A stretch of 64,000 nt of DNA from Mycolicibacillus parakoreensis (GTDB lineage Bacteria; Actinomycetota; Actinomycetes; Mycobacteriales; Mycobacteriaceae): positions 3,844,001 to 3,908,000 of the forward strand of contig NZ_CP092365.1 in the NCBI RefSeq assembly GCF_022370835.2. The letters run 5' to 3'. Of this stretch, positions 33,860 to 41,444 are shown one piece after another. The position numbers were made by a program, and so were the translations under genes. Position 1 is the stretch's first letter, and every line of letters starts with the position of its first letter. The notes under the pieces are model-generated. The model saw nothing but the letters and a program-made list of their open reading frames with translations. It was not told the origin of the DNA and did not search any database.

Positions 33860-34510
33860 GTGACCCGACGTCGAGCGGTGGGCAGACCGCCGCGGATCTC
33901 GCTGAGCGATATCGAGCGGGTTGGCGTGGAGATCGGGCTCGCTGACCTGACCGTGCAGCGGGTGGCCGGTGCGCTGGGCGTGACGTCAACGGCCCTGTAT
34001 CGGCATATCGACAGCAAGTTCGGGCTGGAAAACGTGGTCGGCGAGCGCATTCTGGCGGACCTGCACCTGGTGGACTCGTCCGAACACGACACGGCCGAAC
34101 ACTTGTTGAGCTTCGCCGAACAACTACGCGAATTCCTATTGGCCAACCCCGGCCTCTCGGCCTACGTGCAGGTGTTGTTCCCCCGGGGCCGGTCCGGGGC
34201 CGCGTTACTGGAGGCTGAGATCGAGGCGTTGGTCCGACGGGGCTATACCCCCCGTGCTGCGAACCTGGTGTGCACCACCGTCGCGCTCCTCGCCATCGCC
34301 CTGACGTCGGCGGAAGAGAACCGGCGTAACCGCGCGGCCATGGTGCCGGGATTTGAACACCAACAACAGGCGGCGGAGGCGCTGTTCGAAACGGAGACCC
34401 TCGCGGAGGCGCACCGTGAATTTCCGAACATGGAGACCGAGGATTACTTCAGATACGTGATCTCCAGCTGTCTGCATGGGATCCTGCCTTCGACCGGCGC
34501 CCCCGCGTAG
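33860..34510 (+). CDS. TetR-family regulator divergent from a PPE gene
   Basis: 216 aa from GTG 33860 with AAGGAG at good spacing. HTH region about 25-55 (LTVQRVAGALGVTSTALYRH, then IDSKFGLENVV); the remaining helices form the ligand domain, with one Cys (LVCTTVALLAIALTS). The likely targets are itself and the divergent PPE gene; the effector is unknown. Confidence 0.85.
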   Translation: MTRRRAVGRPPRISLSDIERVGVEIGLADLTVQRVAGALGVTSTALYRHIDSKFGLENVVGERILADLHLVDSSEHDTAEHLLSFAEQLREFLLANPGLSAYVQVLFPRGRSGAALLEAEIEALVRRGYTPRAANLVCTTVALLAIALTSAEENRRNRAAMVPGFEHQQQAAEALFETETLAEAHREFPNMETEDYFRYVISSCLHGILPSTGAPA

Positions 34511-34604
34511 CGGCGCTACGGTTTAGGGCGTGTCTCCCGAATCGGAATCGGCAGGTCCCACGCGGGAAGGGATGGCGATGCAGGCCAGCAGTACGCCACC
34601 CGAG

Positions 34605-34703
34605 GAAGGTCACGGCGTACTCATCGAGCAGCGGGATCAACTGCGGGTTGTCGCCGGCCTGTCCGGCGGTCAACCGGATCGTGACCAGTAGTGCCCCGTG
34701 GCG
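34605..34703 (-). pseudogene. IS5-type transposase fragment
   Basis: A minus-strand frame reads LLVTIRLTAGQAGDNPQLIP followed by LLDEYAV, the internal LxxxxTxGQxxDxPQLxPLL motif of IS5-family transposases. Only about 33 codons remain; the rest is lost. It lies directly beside the IS256 remnant. No terminal inverted repeats are seen. Confidence 0.65.
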
Positions 34704-34761
34704 TGGTGGACTTTGGATCGGCGTGGGCTCACGCGTGGTGATCAACGAGTCGTGGTGGATG

Positions 34762-35190
34762 TTAGGCGATCTGGCGTTGTTCGGCTAGCGGTGCGGCGGC
34801 GGATTGTTTGGCGGCGATGACTTTGCGCAGCTCGGCCATGGAGACCTCGGAGAGGTAGCGGCGGGTGACTTGCCATTCGTCGTGGGTTTCGATGACCACG
34901 GCGGTGGCCAAGCGTAGGAACGCGGCTGGATTGGGGAAGATCTCCACGACGTCGGCGCGGCGCTTGATCTCCTTGTTGAGCCGTTCGATCGGGTTGTTCG
35001 ACCAGATCTTTTGCTAGTGCGTCTTGGGGAATGCGGTGAACGCCAGGACGTCGGTTTTGGCCTCGCCCATCATGGCGGCCACCTTCGGAAACGCCGACTC
35101 GGGCGAAGCGGCGACCTGATCCCATTGCTCGCCGACCTCGGTGGGGTCGGTGTGCACCGCTGAGAAAATGACACGATCCGTGAGACCTTA
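34762..35190 (-). pseudogene. IS256-family transposase remnant with an in-frame amber codon
   Basis: The C-terminal third of a Mutator/IS256-type transposase is intact in one frame: VAAMMGEAKTDVLAFTAFPK, then [37 protein letters not shown] and [15 protein letters not shown]. At 35014-35016 a TAG replaces what is normally a Trp codon (TGG in relatives), a one-base change. The N-terminal catalytic DDE domain is missing; similarity stops near 35190, just before the dnaB stop. No inverted repeats or target duplication were found. The element is dead. Confidence 0.82.
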
Positions 35191-35204
35191 CAAACTGGGT
35201 GCAC

Positions 35205-38200
35205 CTACCGCGCCATATTGGTGAACCGCGACAGATGCAGTTGGTGGGCCACCGAAATCGTCGATGTCGGGCCGTTGCGGTGCTTGGCCAGAATCAGATC
35301 GGCCTCGCCCATGCGCGGATCGTCGCGATCGAAGGCGTCCGGACGGTGCAGCAGAACCACCATATCAGCATCTTGTTCCAGAGAGTTATGGACTGAAATC
35401 CCTTGTGCCACAAAATTATTCGTGTCAGGGACGGTTCCGTCGTACACGTCATGCTCACCGATGCTGGTGATCTCAACGACCGAATCCCAGAATACGTCGC
35501 TGCTCGCAAGCGCATGAATCTGCGGATCCTCCAGAAGTGCTGCCACTCGGTGCAGCCTCGTACGGCTCGGTCCGTGCTTCCACATCGTTGACCCGCAGTA
35601 CTCGATATTCATCGCGATGGCGAACTCGCGTTGTGTCACGCCTCGAGCAGTCAGCAGTTCGCGAACCTGTGTCAACACTTCCTTCGGGACGGTGTCCAGG
35701 TTGGGGTTGCGGACCATTCCCTCCAGGTTATGCAGCACCTCTTGAGCGGCAACAGCCTTCGCGCCCTGCGCCCCGACTGTGGACAGGAATCGGACCTGAT
35801 TCTCTGCTCCGTAAACGTATAGATGCCAACAATCCCGATAGCCGGCCTTGTGCACCTGTTTGATCCGTCCGAAGACTCCTACTCGGAGCAGCAGGCCCGC
35901 CACATCGTCGACCAGGCGCCGGCTTGTGGACGCGTAGTAGATCCGACTCCGGCCAACCTCGGCATCCCAGCGCACCGACCCATCGGTCGCCCACAAGTGC
36001 CGCAGGAACAACGCCACCTGGTCATTCGGCGCGGAGAAAATCTCGGCCGGCACGAACTTCTCGTGGCTCCGCTTCCCGAACAACCCCAGCCCATCCAGCC
36101 AGGCGGCGATCGGGTTACGCCGACCATGAGTCAGGTGATACGGCGCGGGCAGGCGCAGCGTGCTCACCCGGGCGGCGGGGTAGTCGTCGCGCACCGCGGT
36201 CACCCCGAAGTGGGTGGCGGCGGTGGTCACCGCCGCCAGGTTCGCCTCGTCGATGCTGGCGTAGCGGATCGGCTGCTTCTTCACGCATGAGCCGTCGCCG
36301 ATCATGTGCGCCAGCAGGATGACTTCGTCATCGGGCAGCCGGTGGGTCTGCACCGGTTCGGGCACCCGCCGCGGCACGGCCAGCCGATCGCCGACCGTCA
36401 ACGCCCCCAGCGGCGTCCAGCCGTCCAGGGTCAAAAACGGATGGTTGGCGGTGGCCTCCACCTCCCGGCCCGAGGCCAGCCGCAGCTTGAACACCTCGCG
36501 GTGCCCGCTGGGGAACACGTTGGTCATCGGCCGGGCCACCATGCGCCGCTGCTCGTCCAGCGACCACACCAGCGGCCGCTCCCCGGTCGCCATCAGCTCC
36601 CCCAGCGTCACCTCGGCGCCGGTGTCTGCGCGCAGAATCCGGGTGGATGCGGTCAGGCAACCGGACTCACGCAGGTCGGCCAGCATCGGCTTCTTGTCGG
36701 TACGCTGCTCGGGGCCGCGGTTGAGCTGGCTGATCGCGATCACCGGGATCTCCAGCTCCTTGGCCAACAGCTTGAGGTTGCGGGAGAACTCCGAGACCTC
36801 CACCTGACGGGATTCGAACTTCTTGCCCGAGGTCATCAGCTGCAGGTAGTCCACGACCACCAGCCGCAGGTCGGACTTCTGGCTCAGCCGGCGCGCCTTG
36901 GCGCGGATCTCCATCATGGTCAGGTTCGGCGAGTCGTCGATGTACAGCGGCGCCTCGCTGATCTCGCTCATGCGCCGCGCCAACCGGGTCCAGTCGTCGT
37001 CGCTCATCCGCCCGGAGCGCATGTCGGCCAGCTTAATCTTGGCCTCGGCGGACAGCAGCCGCATCACGATCTCGGATTTGCTCATCTCCAGCGAGAAGAT
37101 GACGCTGGCCATCCGGTTCTTGATCGAACACGACCGCATGAAATCCAGACCGAGCGTGGAGTTGTGGGTGGGCACCATACCGGGGCCGGCCAGGTAGAGC
37201 CGGGCGGCGTTGTCGACCTGAACGCAGCGCACCGGAACGGTCTGCATGCGGCGAGCCGCATCGACCTTGACCGCCGATACGCCGGTGTCCCCGGGACGTC
37301 GCGGCGGGGTCAGGTGGTCGGCACCGGCCCGCAGCTCGGCGGTGGTCACCACCCCGCGCGCCGTGGGCCACTGGTGCTCGGCGTCGGCGACGATCACCGA
37401 GCCGTCGGAGAACTCGACTTCGAAGCAGGGCCGGCCGACCATCACCTCGGTCGCGGCCACTACCCGCGTCGGGCGGCCATCAGCATCGAGCAGGTGCTCC
37501 CCGACGGCGACCTCGCCCATCGTGGTCCAGCCGGTCGGGGTGGGCAGCGGGGTATCGAGCGCCAGGGCCTTGCCCATCCCCGGACGCGCGGCGATGATGA
37601 CCATCTGCCCGGCGTGCAGCCCGTTGGTGACGTCGTCGAAGTCGGTGAAGCCGGTGGGCACCCCGCGGGCCAGCCCGCCGCTGGAGGCGATCGCGTCGAT
37701 CTCGTCCATGGTGGGCTGCAGCAGCTCCTCCAGCGGGACGAAGTCCTCCGCGGAGCGCTGCTCGGTGACGTCGTAGATCTCGGCCTGCGCCCGGTCGACC
37801 ACCTCGGCGACGTCGGCCCCGTCGGCGCCGGCGTAGCCGTACTGCACCACCCGGGTGCCGGCCTCCACCAGCCGGCGCAGCAGCGCCTTCTCCGCGACGA
37901 TCCCGGCGTAGTAGCCGGCGTTGGCCGCGGTGGGCACCGTGGAGATCAACGTGTGCAGATACGGCGCGCCGCCGACCCGGCGCAGCAGGCCGCGGCGGTC
38001 CAGTTCGGCGGCGACGGTGACCGCGTCGGCCGGCTCCCCGCGGCCGTAGAGATCCAGGACCGCGTCGTAGATGTTCTGGTGGGCCGGGCGGTAGAAGTCG
38101 CCGGGGCGCAGGCGCTCGAGCACGTCGGCGACCGCGTCCTTGGAAAGCAGCATCCCGCCGAGCACCGACTGTTCGGCGGTGAGATCCTGCGGCGGTTGGC

Positions 38201-38273
38201 GCCCGAAATCCTCGTTGGGCGGCGGGCCCTGCGCCGGGCCCTCCGACGCCCCGAGGTCATCGACAACGGCCAT
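35205..38273 (-). CDS. dnaB: Replicative DNA helicase DnaB precursor with two inteins
   Basis: 1022-aa precursor from ATG 38273 (start MAVVDDLGASE as in other mycobacteria; GTG 38285 is possible). After splicing, about 461 residues remain, the normal DnaB length. The N-terminal DnaG-interacting domain spans about 30-135. The RecA-like ATPase domain is interrupted twice. Intein 1 (residues 236-371) splits Walker A after RPGMGK; the host resumes STLGLDFMR. Intein 2 (539-963) lies after ADLRESG; the host resumes SLEQDADMVVLLHRPD, the Walker B/H4 region. DnaB unwinds the replication fork, so splicing is essential for viability. Neighbouring rplI and rpsF operon lie upstream across a 573-base gap. 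Confidence 0.95.
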   Translation of the reverse strand: MAVVDDLGASEGPAQGPPPNEDFGRQPPQDLTAEQSVLGGMLLSKDAVADVLERLRPGDFYRPAHQNIYDAVLDLYGRGEPADAVTVAAELDRRGLLRRVGGAPYLHTLISTVPTAANAGYYAGIVAEKALLRRLVEAGTRVVQYGYAGADGADVAEVVDRAQAEIYDVTEQRSAEDFVPLEELLQPTMDEIDAIASSGGLARGVPTGFTDFDDVTNGLHAGQMVIIAARPGMGKALALDTPLPTPTGWTTMGEVAVGEHLLDADGRPTRVVAATEVMVGRPCFEVEFSDGSVIVADAEHQWPTARGVVTTAELRAGADHLTPPRRPGDTGVSAVKVDAARRMQTVPVRCVQVDNAARLYLAGPGMVPTHNSTLGLDFMRSCSIKNRMASVIFSLEMSKSEIVMRLLSAEAKIKLADMRSGRMSDDDWTRLARRMSEISEAPLYIDDSPNLTMMEIRAKARRLSQKSDLRLVVVDYLQLMTSGKKFESRQVEVSEFSRNLKLLAKELEIPVIAISQLNRGPEQRTDKKPMLADLRESGCLTASTRILRADTGAEVTLGELMATGERPLVWSLDEQRRMVARPMTNVFPSGHREVFKLRLASGREVEATANHPFLTLDGWTPLGALTVGDRLAVPRRVPEPVQTHRLPDDEVILLAHMIGDGSCVKKQPIRYASIDEANLAAVTTAATHFGVTAVRDDYPAARVSTLRLPAPYHLTHGRRNPIAAWLDGLGLFGKRSHEKFVPAEIFSAPNDQVALFLRHLWATDGSVRWDAEVGRSRIYYASTSRRLVDDVAGLLLRVGVFGRIKQVHKAGYRDCWHLYVYGAENQVRFLSTVGAQGAKAVAAQEVLHNLEGMVRNPNLDTVPKEVLTQVRELLTARGVTQREFAIAMNIEYCGSTMWKHGPSRTRLHRVAALLEDPQIHALASSDVFWDSVVEITSIGEHDVYDGTVPDTNNFVAQGISVHNSLEQDADMVVLLHRPDAFDRDDPRMGEADLILAKHRNGPTSTISVAHQLHLSRFTNMAR
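35385..36659 (-). mobile_element. Class 1 intein with LAGLIDADG homing endonuclease in DnaB (DnaB-a site)
   Basis: 425 codons. It begins with Cys1 (CLTASTRILRADTGAEVTLG) and ends with HN (NFVAQGISVHN), followed by Ser of the host. Block B is TANHPFL. LAGLIDADG motifs are visible as LLAHMIGDG and LRHLWATDG, so the endonuclease domain is probably complete. The insertion point matches that of the M. tuberculosis and M. leprae type DnaB intein, and the sequence resembles the M. tuberculosis copy. A Cys-containing linker lies between the endonuclease and the last block (GYRDCWH; MNIEYCG). Confidence 0.92.
37161..37568 (-). mobile_element. Class 3 mini-intein inside the DnaB Walker A loop (DnaB-b site)
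   Basis: 136 codons, no endonuclease. It starts with Ala (ALALDTPLPTPTGW), not Cys or Ser, and ends MVPTHN before host Ser-Thr. The class 3 WCT triad is present: W67 (AEHQW), C115 (VPVRC) and T134 (VPTHN). Class 3 inteins initiate splicing at this internal Cys. The same site and type are known in M. smegmatis DnaB, where zinc inhibits splicing reversibly. Insertion between GK and ST of the P-loop makes the precursor inactive until spliced. Confidence 0.9.
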
Positions 38274-38421
38274 CGACCGCCACACTCCCTTCCCCTCGTT
38301 CCGGTGGTCCGCACGCTACGGCAGACCCCCGACACCCCCCGGTCTCCGAGCCGGTGCGTCGTGCGCCGCCTTGAGGGTAGAGGTTGCTGGCGCGGTCCCC
38401 AAACGGGGCTGTTGATGGAGC

Positions 38422-38550
38422 TGTGGACGGTCTGTGGATAGAGCGGCCCCAGGGTGTTAACCGGTTGGGGATAACCTGTGTAAGACCGTGGAGCGCATCG
38501 GTATCATCGCAGCTCACAGCGGTTATTGACGGGCTGATCGCTGTGGATGA
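38422..38550. promoter_or_regulatory. Cluster of four DnaA-box-like nonamers upstream of dnaB
   Basis: TGTGGACGG (38422-38430), TGTGGATAG (38433-38441), TGGGGATAA (38466-38474) and TGTGGATGA (38542-38550), compared with TGTGGATAA/TGTGGACAA, the reverse complement of the DnaA box. All are in the same orientation within 130 bases of the 573-base non-coding gap between rplI and dnaB (38274-38846). DnaA may regulate dnaB transcription, or the block may titrate DnaA. Confidence 0.5.
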
Positions 38551-38631
38551 CAATCACGTCGGCGTGTCGCGGAGATGACCGTTTCGGGCGTGTTGCGTGG
38601 CCGGCGGGAAAGCGTTGGGTAAACAGCCAAT

Positions 38632-38650
38632 TAGGTTAGCTGAGCTTGCG
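38632..38650 (+). promoter_or_regulatory. Partial IdeR (iron-box)-like sequence
   Basis: TTAGGTTAG matches one half of the IdeR consensus TTAGGTTAGGCTAACCTAA exactly; the second half (CTGAGCTTGC) is poor. It lies in the dnaB-rplI gap. Probably not functional, recorded because the half-site is exact. Confidence 0.25.
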
Positions 38651-38846
38651 ACCCGGCGGGCACGTTTGCTGATAACCGCCGCCCCGGGGCCGCCGGCGGG
38701 CCGGGGCGCGCCGGCAGCGGGCGCCGCGGCGGCAACGCCGCGGCGCCGACGCGCAGGCGTCCCACCGGGGCGTGGCCTGCCGGCGAAGCGGTGCGGGCTA
38801 ACCGTGCGCGGTCAGGCGGCACCCGGCCTGCCCGGCCGGTCGGGGC

Positions 38847-39305
38847 TCAGTCCTGGCCCACGACGTCGAGGGTGACGTCGACGTCGACCTCCGGGTGCAG
38901 CACCACCCCGACGACGTGCTGACCGACGGATTTGATGTGACCCTTGGGCATCCGCAGAATCCGCTTCTCCAGGTGCGGGCCGCCGGCCTTCTTGATCGCC
39001 TGGACGATGTCGGCGGCGGTCACCGAGCCGAACAGCTTGCCGGAGCCGGCGGTGGTCTTGGCCGGCAGCGCGATCGTGCCCAGCCCGGTCAGGGCGGTCT
39101 TGAGCTCGTCGGCGTGCTCGCGGTCGCGGACCTGCTTGGCGTCGCGGGCCCGCCGGATCTCGTCGGCCTGCTTCTGCGCACCCCGGGTGGCCGGGATCGC
39201 CAGCCCGCGCGGCAGCAGGAAGTTGCGGCCGTACCCGTCCTTGACCTCGACGGTGTCGCCGGCCACCCCGAGGTGGTCCACTTCGGCGGTCAAAATCAGC
39301 TTCAT
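38847..39305 (-). CDS. rplI: 50S ribosomal protein L9
   Basis: 152 aa, normal length. It starts [20 protein letters not shown] and contains the L9 N-terminal signature [16 protein letters not shown]; the connecting helix ([20 protein letters not shown]) and the C-terminal rRNA-binding domain follow. Last gene of the rpsF-ssb-rpsR-rplI operon, 32 bases after rpsR. Confidence 0.98.
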   Translation of the reverse strand: MKLILTAEVDHLGVAGDTVEVKDGYGRNFLLPRGLAIPATRGAQKQADEIRRARDAKQVRDREHADELKTALTGLGTIALPAKTTAGSGKLFGSVTAADIVQAIKKAGGPHLEKRILRMPKGHIKSVGQHVVGVVLHPEVDVDVTLDVVGQD

Positions 39306-39337
39306 GATCTGTACTTTCGGTTCCGGTGGCGCGGGTT

Positions 39338-39592
39338 CTACCGCGTCGAGGAGGTGAACGGCAGCAGCGCCACCTCGCGGGCGTTCTTCACCGCGATCGC
39401 GATGTCGCGCTGGTGCTGGACACAGTTGCCGGTCACCCGGCGGGCGCGGATCTTGCCGCGCTCACTGATGAACGTGCGCAGCAGGGCGGTGTCCTTGTAG
39501 TCGATCTCCTGGCCCTTTTTGGCGCAGAAGGCGCACTTGCGGGTCTTGACCGGCTTCTCGGGGGCGGGCCGCCGCTTGTTGGACTTAGCCAT
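39338..39592 (-). CDS. rpsR: 30S ribosomal protein S18 (zinc-ribbon, C+ form)
   Basis: 84 aa. It starts [15 protein letters not shown]. The CAFC near the start and a later Cys (GNCVQHQRD) keep most zinc ligands, so this is the C+ type rather than the zinc-free alternative paralogue used under zinc starvation. That alternative gene is not in the window. It binds S6 on the small subunit and lies 27 bases after ssb. Confidence 0.97.
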   Translation of the reverse strand: MAKSNKRRPAPEKPVKTRKCAFCAKKGQEIDYKDTALLRTFISERGKIRARRVTGNCVQHQRDIAIAVKNAREVALLPFTSSTR

Positions 39593-39619
39593 GGATCAAT
39601 CTCTTTCGTTCTCGAGGTA

Positions 39620-40114
39620 TCAGAAGGGGGGTTCGTCGTCGCCGCCGCCGAAGGATCCCGACGCGGGGGCACTGCCCCACGGGTCCTCGGCCGGCGCCGC
39701 GGCCGCCGGGGCCGACGCGGCACCACCGCCGCGGGCGCCGCCGCCGCGGCTGATCTTGGTGACCTTGGCGGTGGCGTAGCGCAGCGACGGGCCGATCTCG
39801 TCGACGTCGAGTTCGATGACGGTGCGCTTCTCGCCTTCGCGGGTCTCGAACGACCGCTGCTTGAGCCGGCCGGTGACGACCACCCGGGCGCCCCGGGTGA
39901 GGGTCTCGGCCACGTTCTCGGCGGCCTCCCGCCAGATGCTGCACCGCATGAACAGCGCCTCGCCGTCCTTCCACTCCCCGGTCTGCCGGTCGTAGATGCG
40001 CGGGGTGGAGGCGACGGTGAAGTTCGCCACCGCCGCGCCCGACGGGGTGAACCGCAGGTCGGGGTCGGCGGTCAGGTTGCCGACGATGGTGAGGTTGGTG
40101 TCACCGGCTGCCAT
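39620..40114 (-). CDS. ssb: Single-stranded DNA-binding protein
   Basis: 164 aa. OB fold from the start ([20 protein letters not shown]) to about 115, including [20 protein letters not shown] and [17 protein letters not shown] Gly/Ala-rich flexible linker precedes the acidic tip DDEPPF, which docks replication proteins. ATG 40114 has AGGAGG eight bases upstream; an in-frame ATG at 40150 is weaker. Confidence 0.97.
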   Translation of the reverse strand: MAAGDTNLTIVGNLTADPDLRFTPSGAAVANFTVASTPRIYDRQTGEWKDGEALFMRCSIWREAAENVAETLTRGARVVVTGRLKQRSFETREGEKRTVIELDVDEIGPSLRYATAKVTKISRGGGARGGGAASAPAAAAPAEDPWGSAPASGSFGGGDDEPPF

Positions 40115-40253
40115 GAGAATCCTCCTGGAATAGGCGGGTTGTGCGAGCACCGAGCGGGCCCCGGCCCGGGCCCGACCGGATCCGGCGGGACGGCGACCAG
40201 GATCTGCCCAGGATAGGCACCGGCACCGACGGGGCCACGCCGTTCCGCCGTTT

Positions 40254-40544
40254 CTAGTGCTTGTCGGTGCGCATCACCTTGGTGCGCAGCACCGATTCGT
40301 TCAACCCCAGCTGACGGTCCAGCTCGGAGACGGTGGTCGGCTGCGCGGTGACGTCGATGACGGCGTAGATGCCCTCGGCGTGCTTGGCGATCTCGTAGGC
40401 CAGCCGGCGCCGGCCCCAGATGTCGACCTTCTCCACGGTGCCGCCGTCTTTGCGGATGACGTTGAGGAACGTCTCCAGCGACGGGGCGACGGTGCGCTCG
40501 TCAAGGGTGGGGTCCAGGATGACCATGATTTCGTACGGACGCAT
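40254..40544 (-). CDS. rpsF: 30S ribosomal protein S6
   Basis: 96 aa. [19 protein letters not shown] and the terminal [16 protein letters not shown] are diagnostic. First gene of the S6-SSB-S18-L9 operon. ATG 40544 has GAGG six bases upstream; longer readings to 40619 are not conserved. The 139-base gap before ssb (40115-40253) holds no gene and may be a leader or attenuator. Confidence 0.97.
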   Translation of the reverse strand: MRPYEIMVILDPTLDERTVAPSLETFLNVIRKDGGTVEKVDIWGRRRLAYEIAKHAEGIYAVIDVTAQPTTVSELDRQLGLNESVLRTKVMRTDKH

Positions 40545-40669
40545 GGGAACCTCATCACCTCCTCTGGTCGTGTGCGGCCACGGGAGTCCCCGCGGCAGGA
40601 GGGTCGCCTGCGTCGGCAACGTCGCTCAGGCTACCGCAGCCCACGGCGACCAGCGAAATCGCCGCCCGG

Positions 40670-41371
40670 CTAGGTGACCCGCACCTTGTCGGCGATCTGG
40701 GTGGCGATCGTCGTGGCGGACTCCCCCGGCTTGGCGCTGCAGGTGTTGACGTCGATGACGATGTTGTTGCGCACCGCCAGCGCCCGCCCGCAGGCCCAGC
40801 CCTCGGGGGGTCCGTTCTGCTGGGTGGTGATCAGGCTCATCACCCCGTTGTCGGTGCTGATCGGCCCCGGGGTCCACTCGGTGCCGCTCTGGGTGTGGAT
40901 GTATTCGCGGCACTGCGGCCACTGCTTGGTCGAGGCCTCGAAGAACGCCTTGGACTGCTTGGCGCCGGTGAACATCACCACCGCCTCCTGGGCGTAGTGC
41001 TTGAAGTCGTCGCTCTCGGCGAACGTCAGGTCCCGCATCGCGGCGAACCCGCTGTCGGCGTAGACCTGGGCCTGGGCCGCGCCGTCGACGGCGAGGCATT
41101 CGTGCGGCTCCATGGTGTCGGCGTCGTCGGACATCGCGACCCGGTTGCGGGTCACCGCCATGCCCTCGGCGCCCATGATCGCGTTGATCTGCTCGGTGTC
41201 GAGCAGCAGGTCGTCCAACGCCCCCTCCGCCAGCGGCCGGGCCGTGCTGGTGGTGGTGCTGGTCGTCGTCGGCTCGCTGCCGTCGGGGTCGGCGCCCCCG
41301 CCGCACGCGGCGGTCGCCAGGCAGAGCCCCGCACTGAGCAGTGCGGTGATTCGACGGCGCATATCGCTCAT
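40670..41371 (-). CDS. PknH-type sensor-domain lipoprotein
   Basis: 233 aa. A lipoprotein signal ends LCLATAACGGG (Cys about 23), followed by a Ser/Thr-rich tether. The mature domain has the PknH_C sensor pattern: LLLDTEQINAIMGAEGM, then PHECLAVDGAAQAQVYADSG, FFEASTKQWPQCREYI and VDVNTCSAKPGESA-like spacing (visible as VIDVNTCSAKPG), with two cysteine pairs expected to form disulfides. It is extracytoplasmic. ATG 41371 or ATG 41362 may be used. It sits between rpsF and the GT87 gene. Role unknown. Confidence 0.85.
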   Translation of the reverse strand: MSDMRRRITALLSAGLCLATAACGGGADPDGSEPTTTSTTTSTARPLAEGALDDLLLDTEQINAIMGAEGMAVTRNRVAMSDDADTMEPHECLAVDGAAQAQVYADSGFAAMRDLTFAESDDFKHYAQEAVVMFTGAKQSKAFFEASTKQWPQCREYIHTQSGTEWTPGPISTDNGVMSLITTQQNGPPEGWACGRALAVRNNIVIDVNTCSAKPGESATTIATQIADKVRVT

Positions 41372-41444
41372 CTCCCGTCCCTCGTAACGCCTTGTCCGCA
41401 GCCGAGCCGTGGCAACCGCCCTGGTCGGCGCCTGCGTGCCCACC

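Noticed and set aside
36306..38441. A 711-codon plus-strand open frame opposite dnaB
   Set aside because: Antisense to a certain gene, composition is Gly/Arg/His-rich as expected from the reverse of high-GC codons, and no domain is recognisable.
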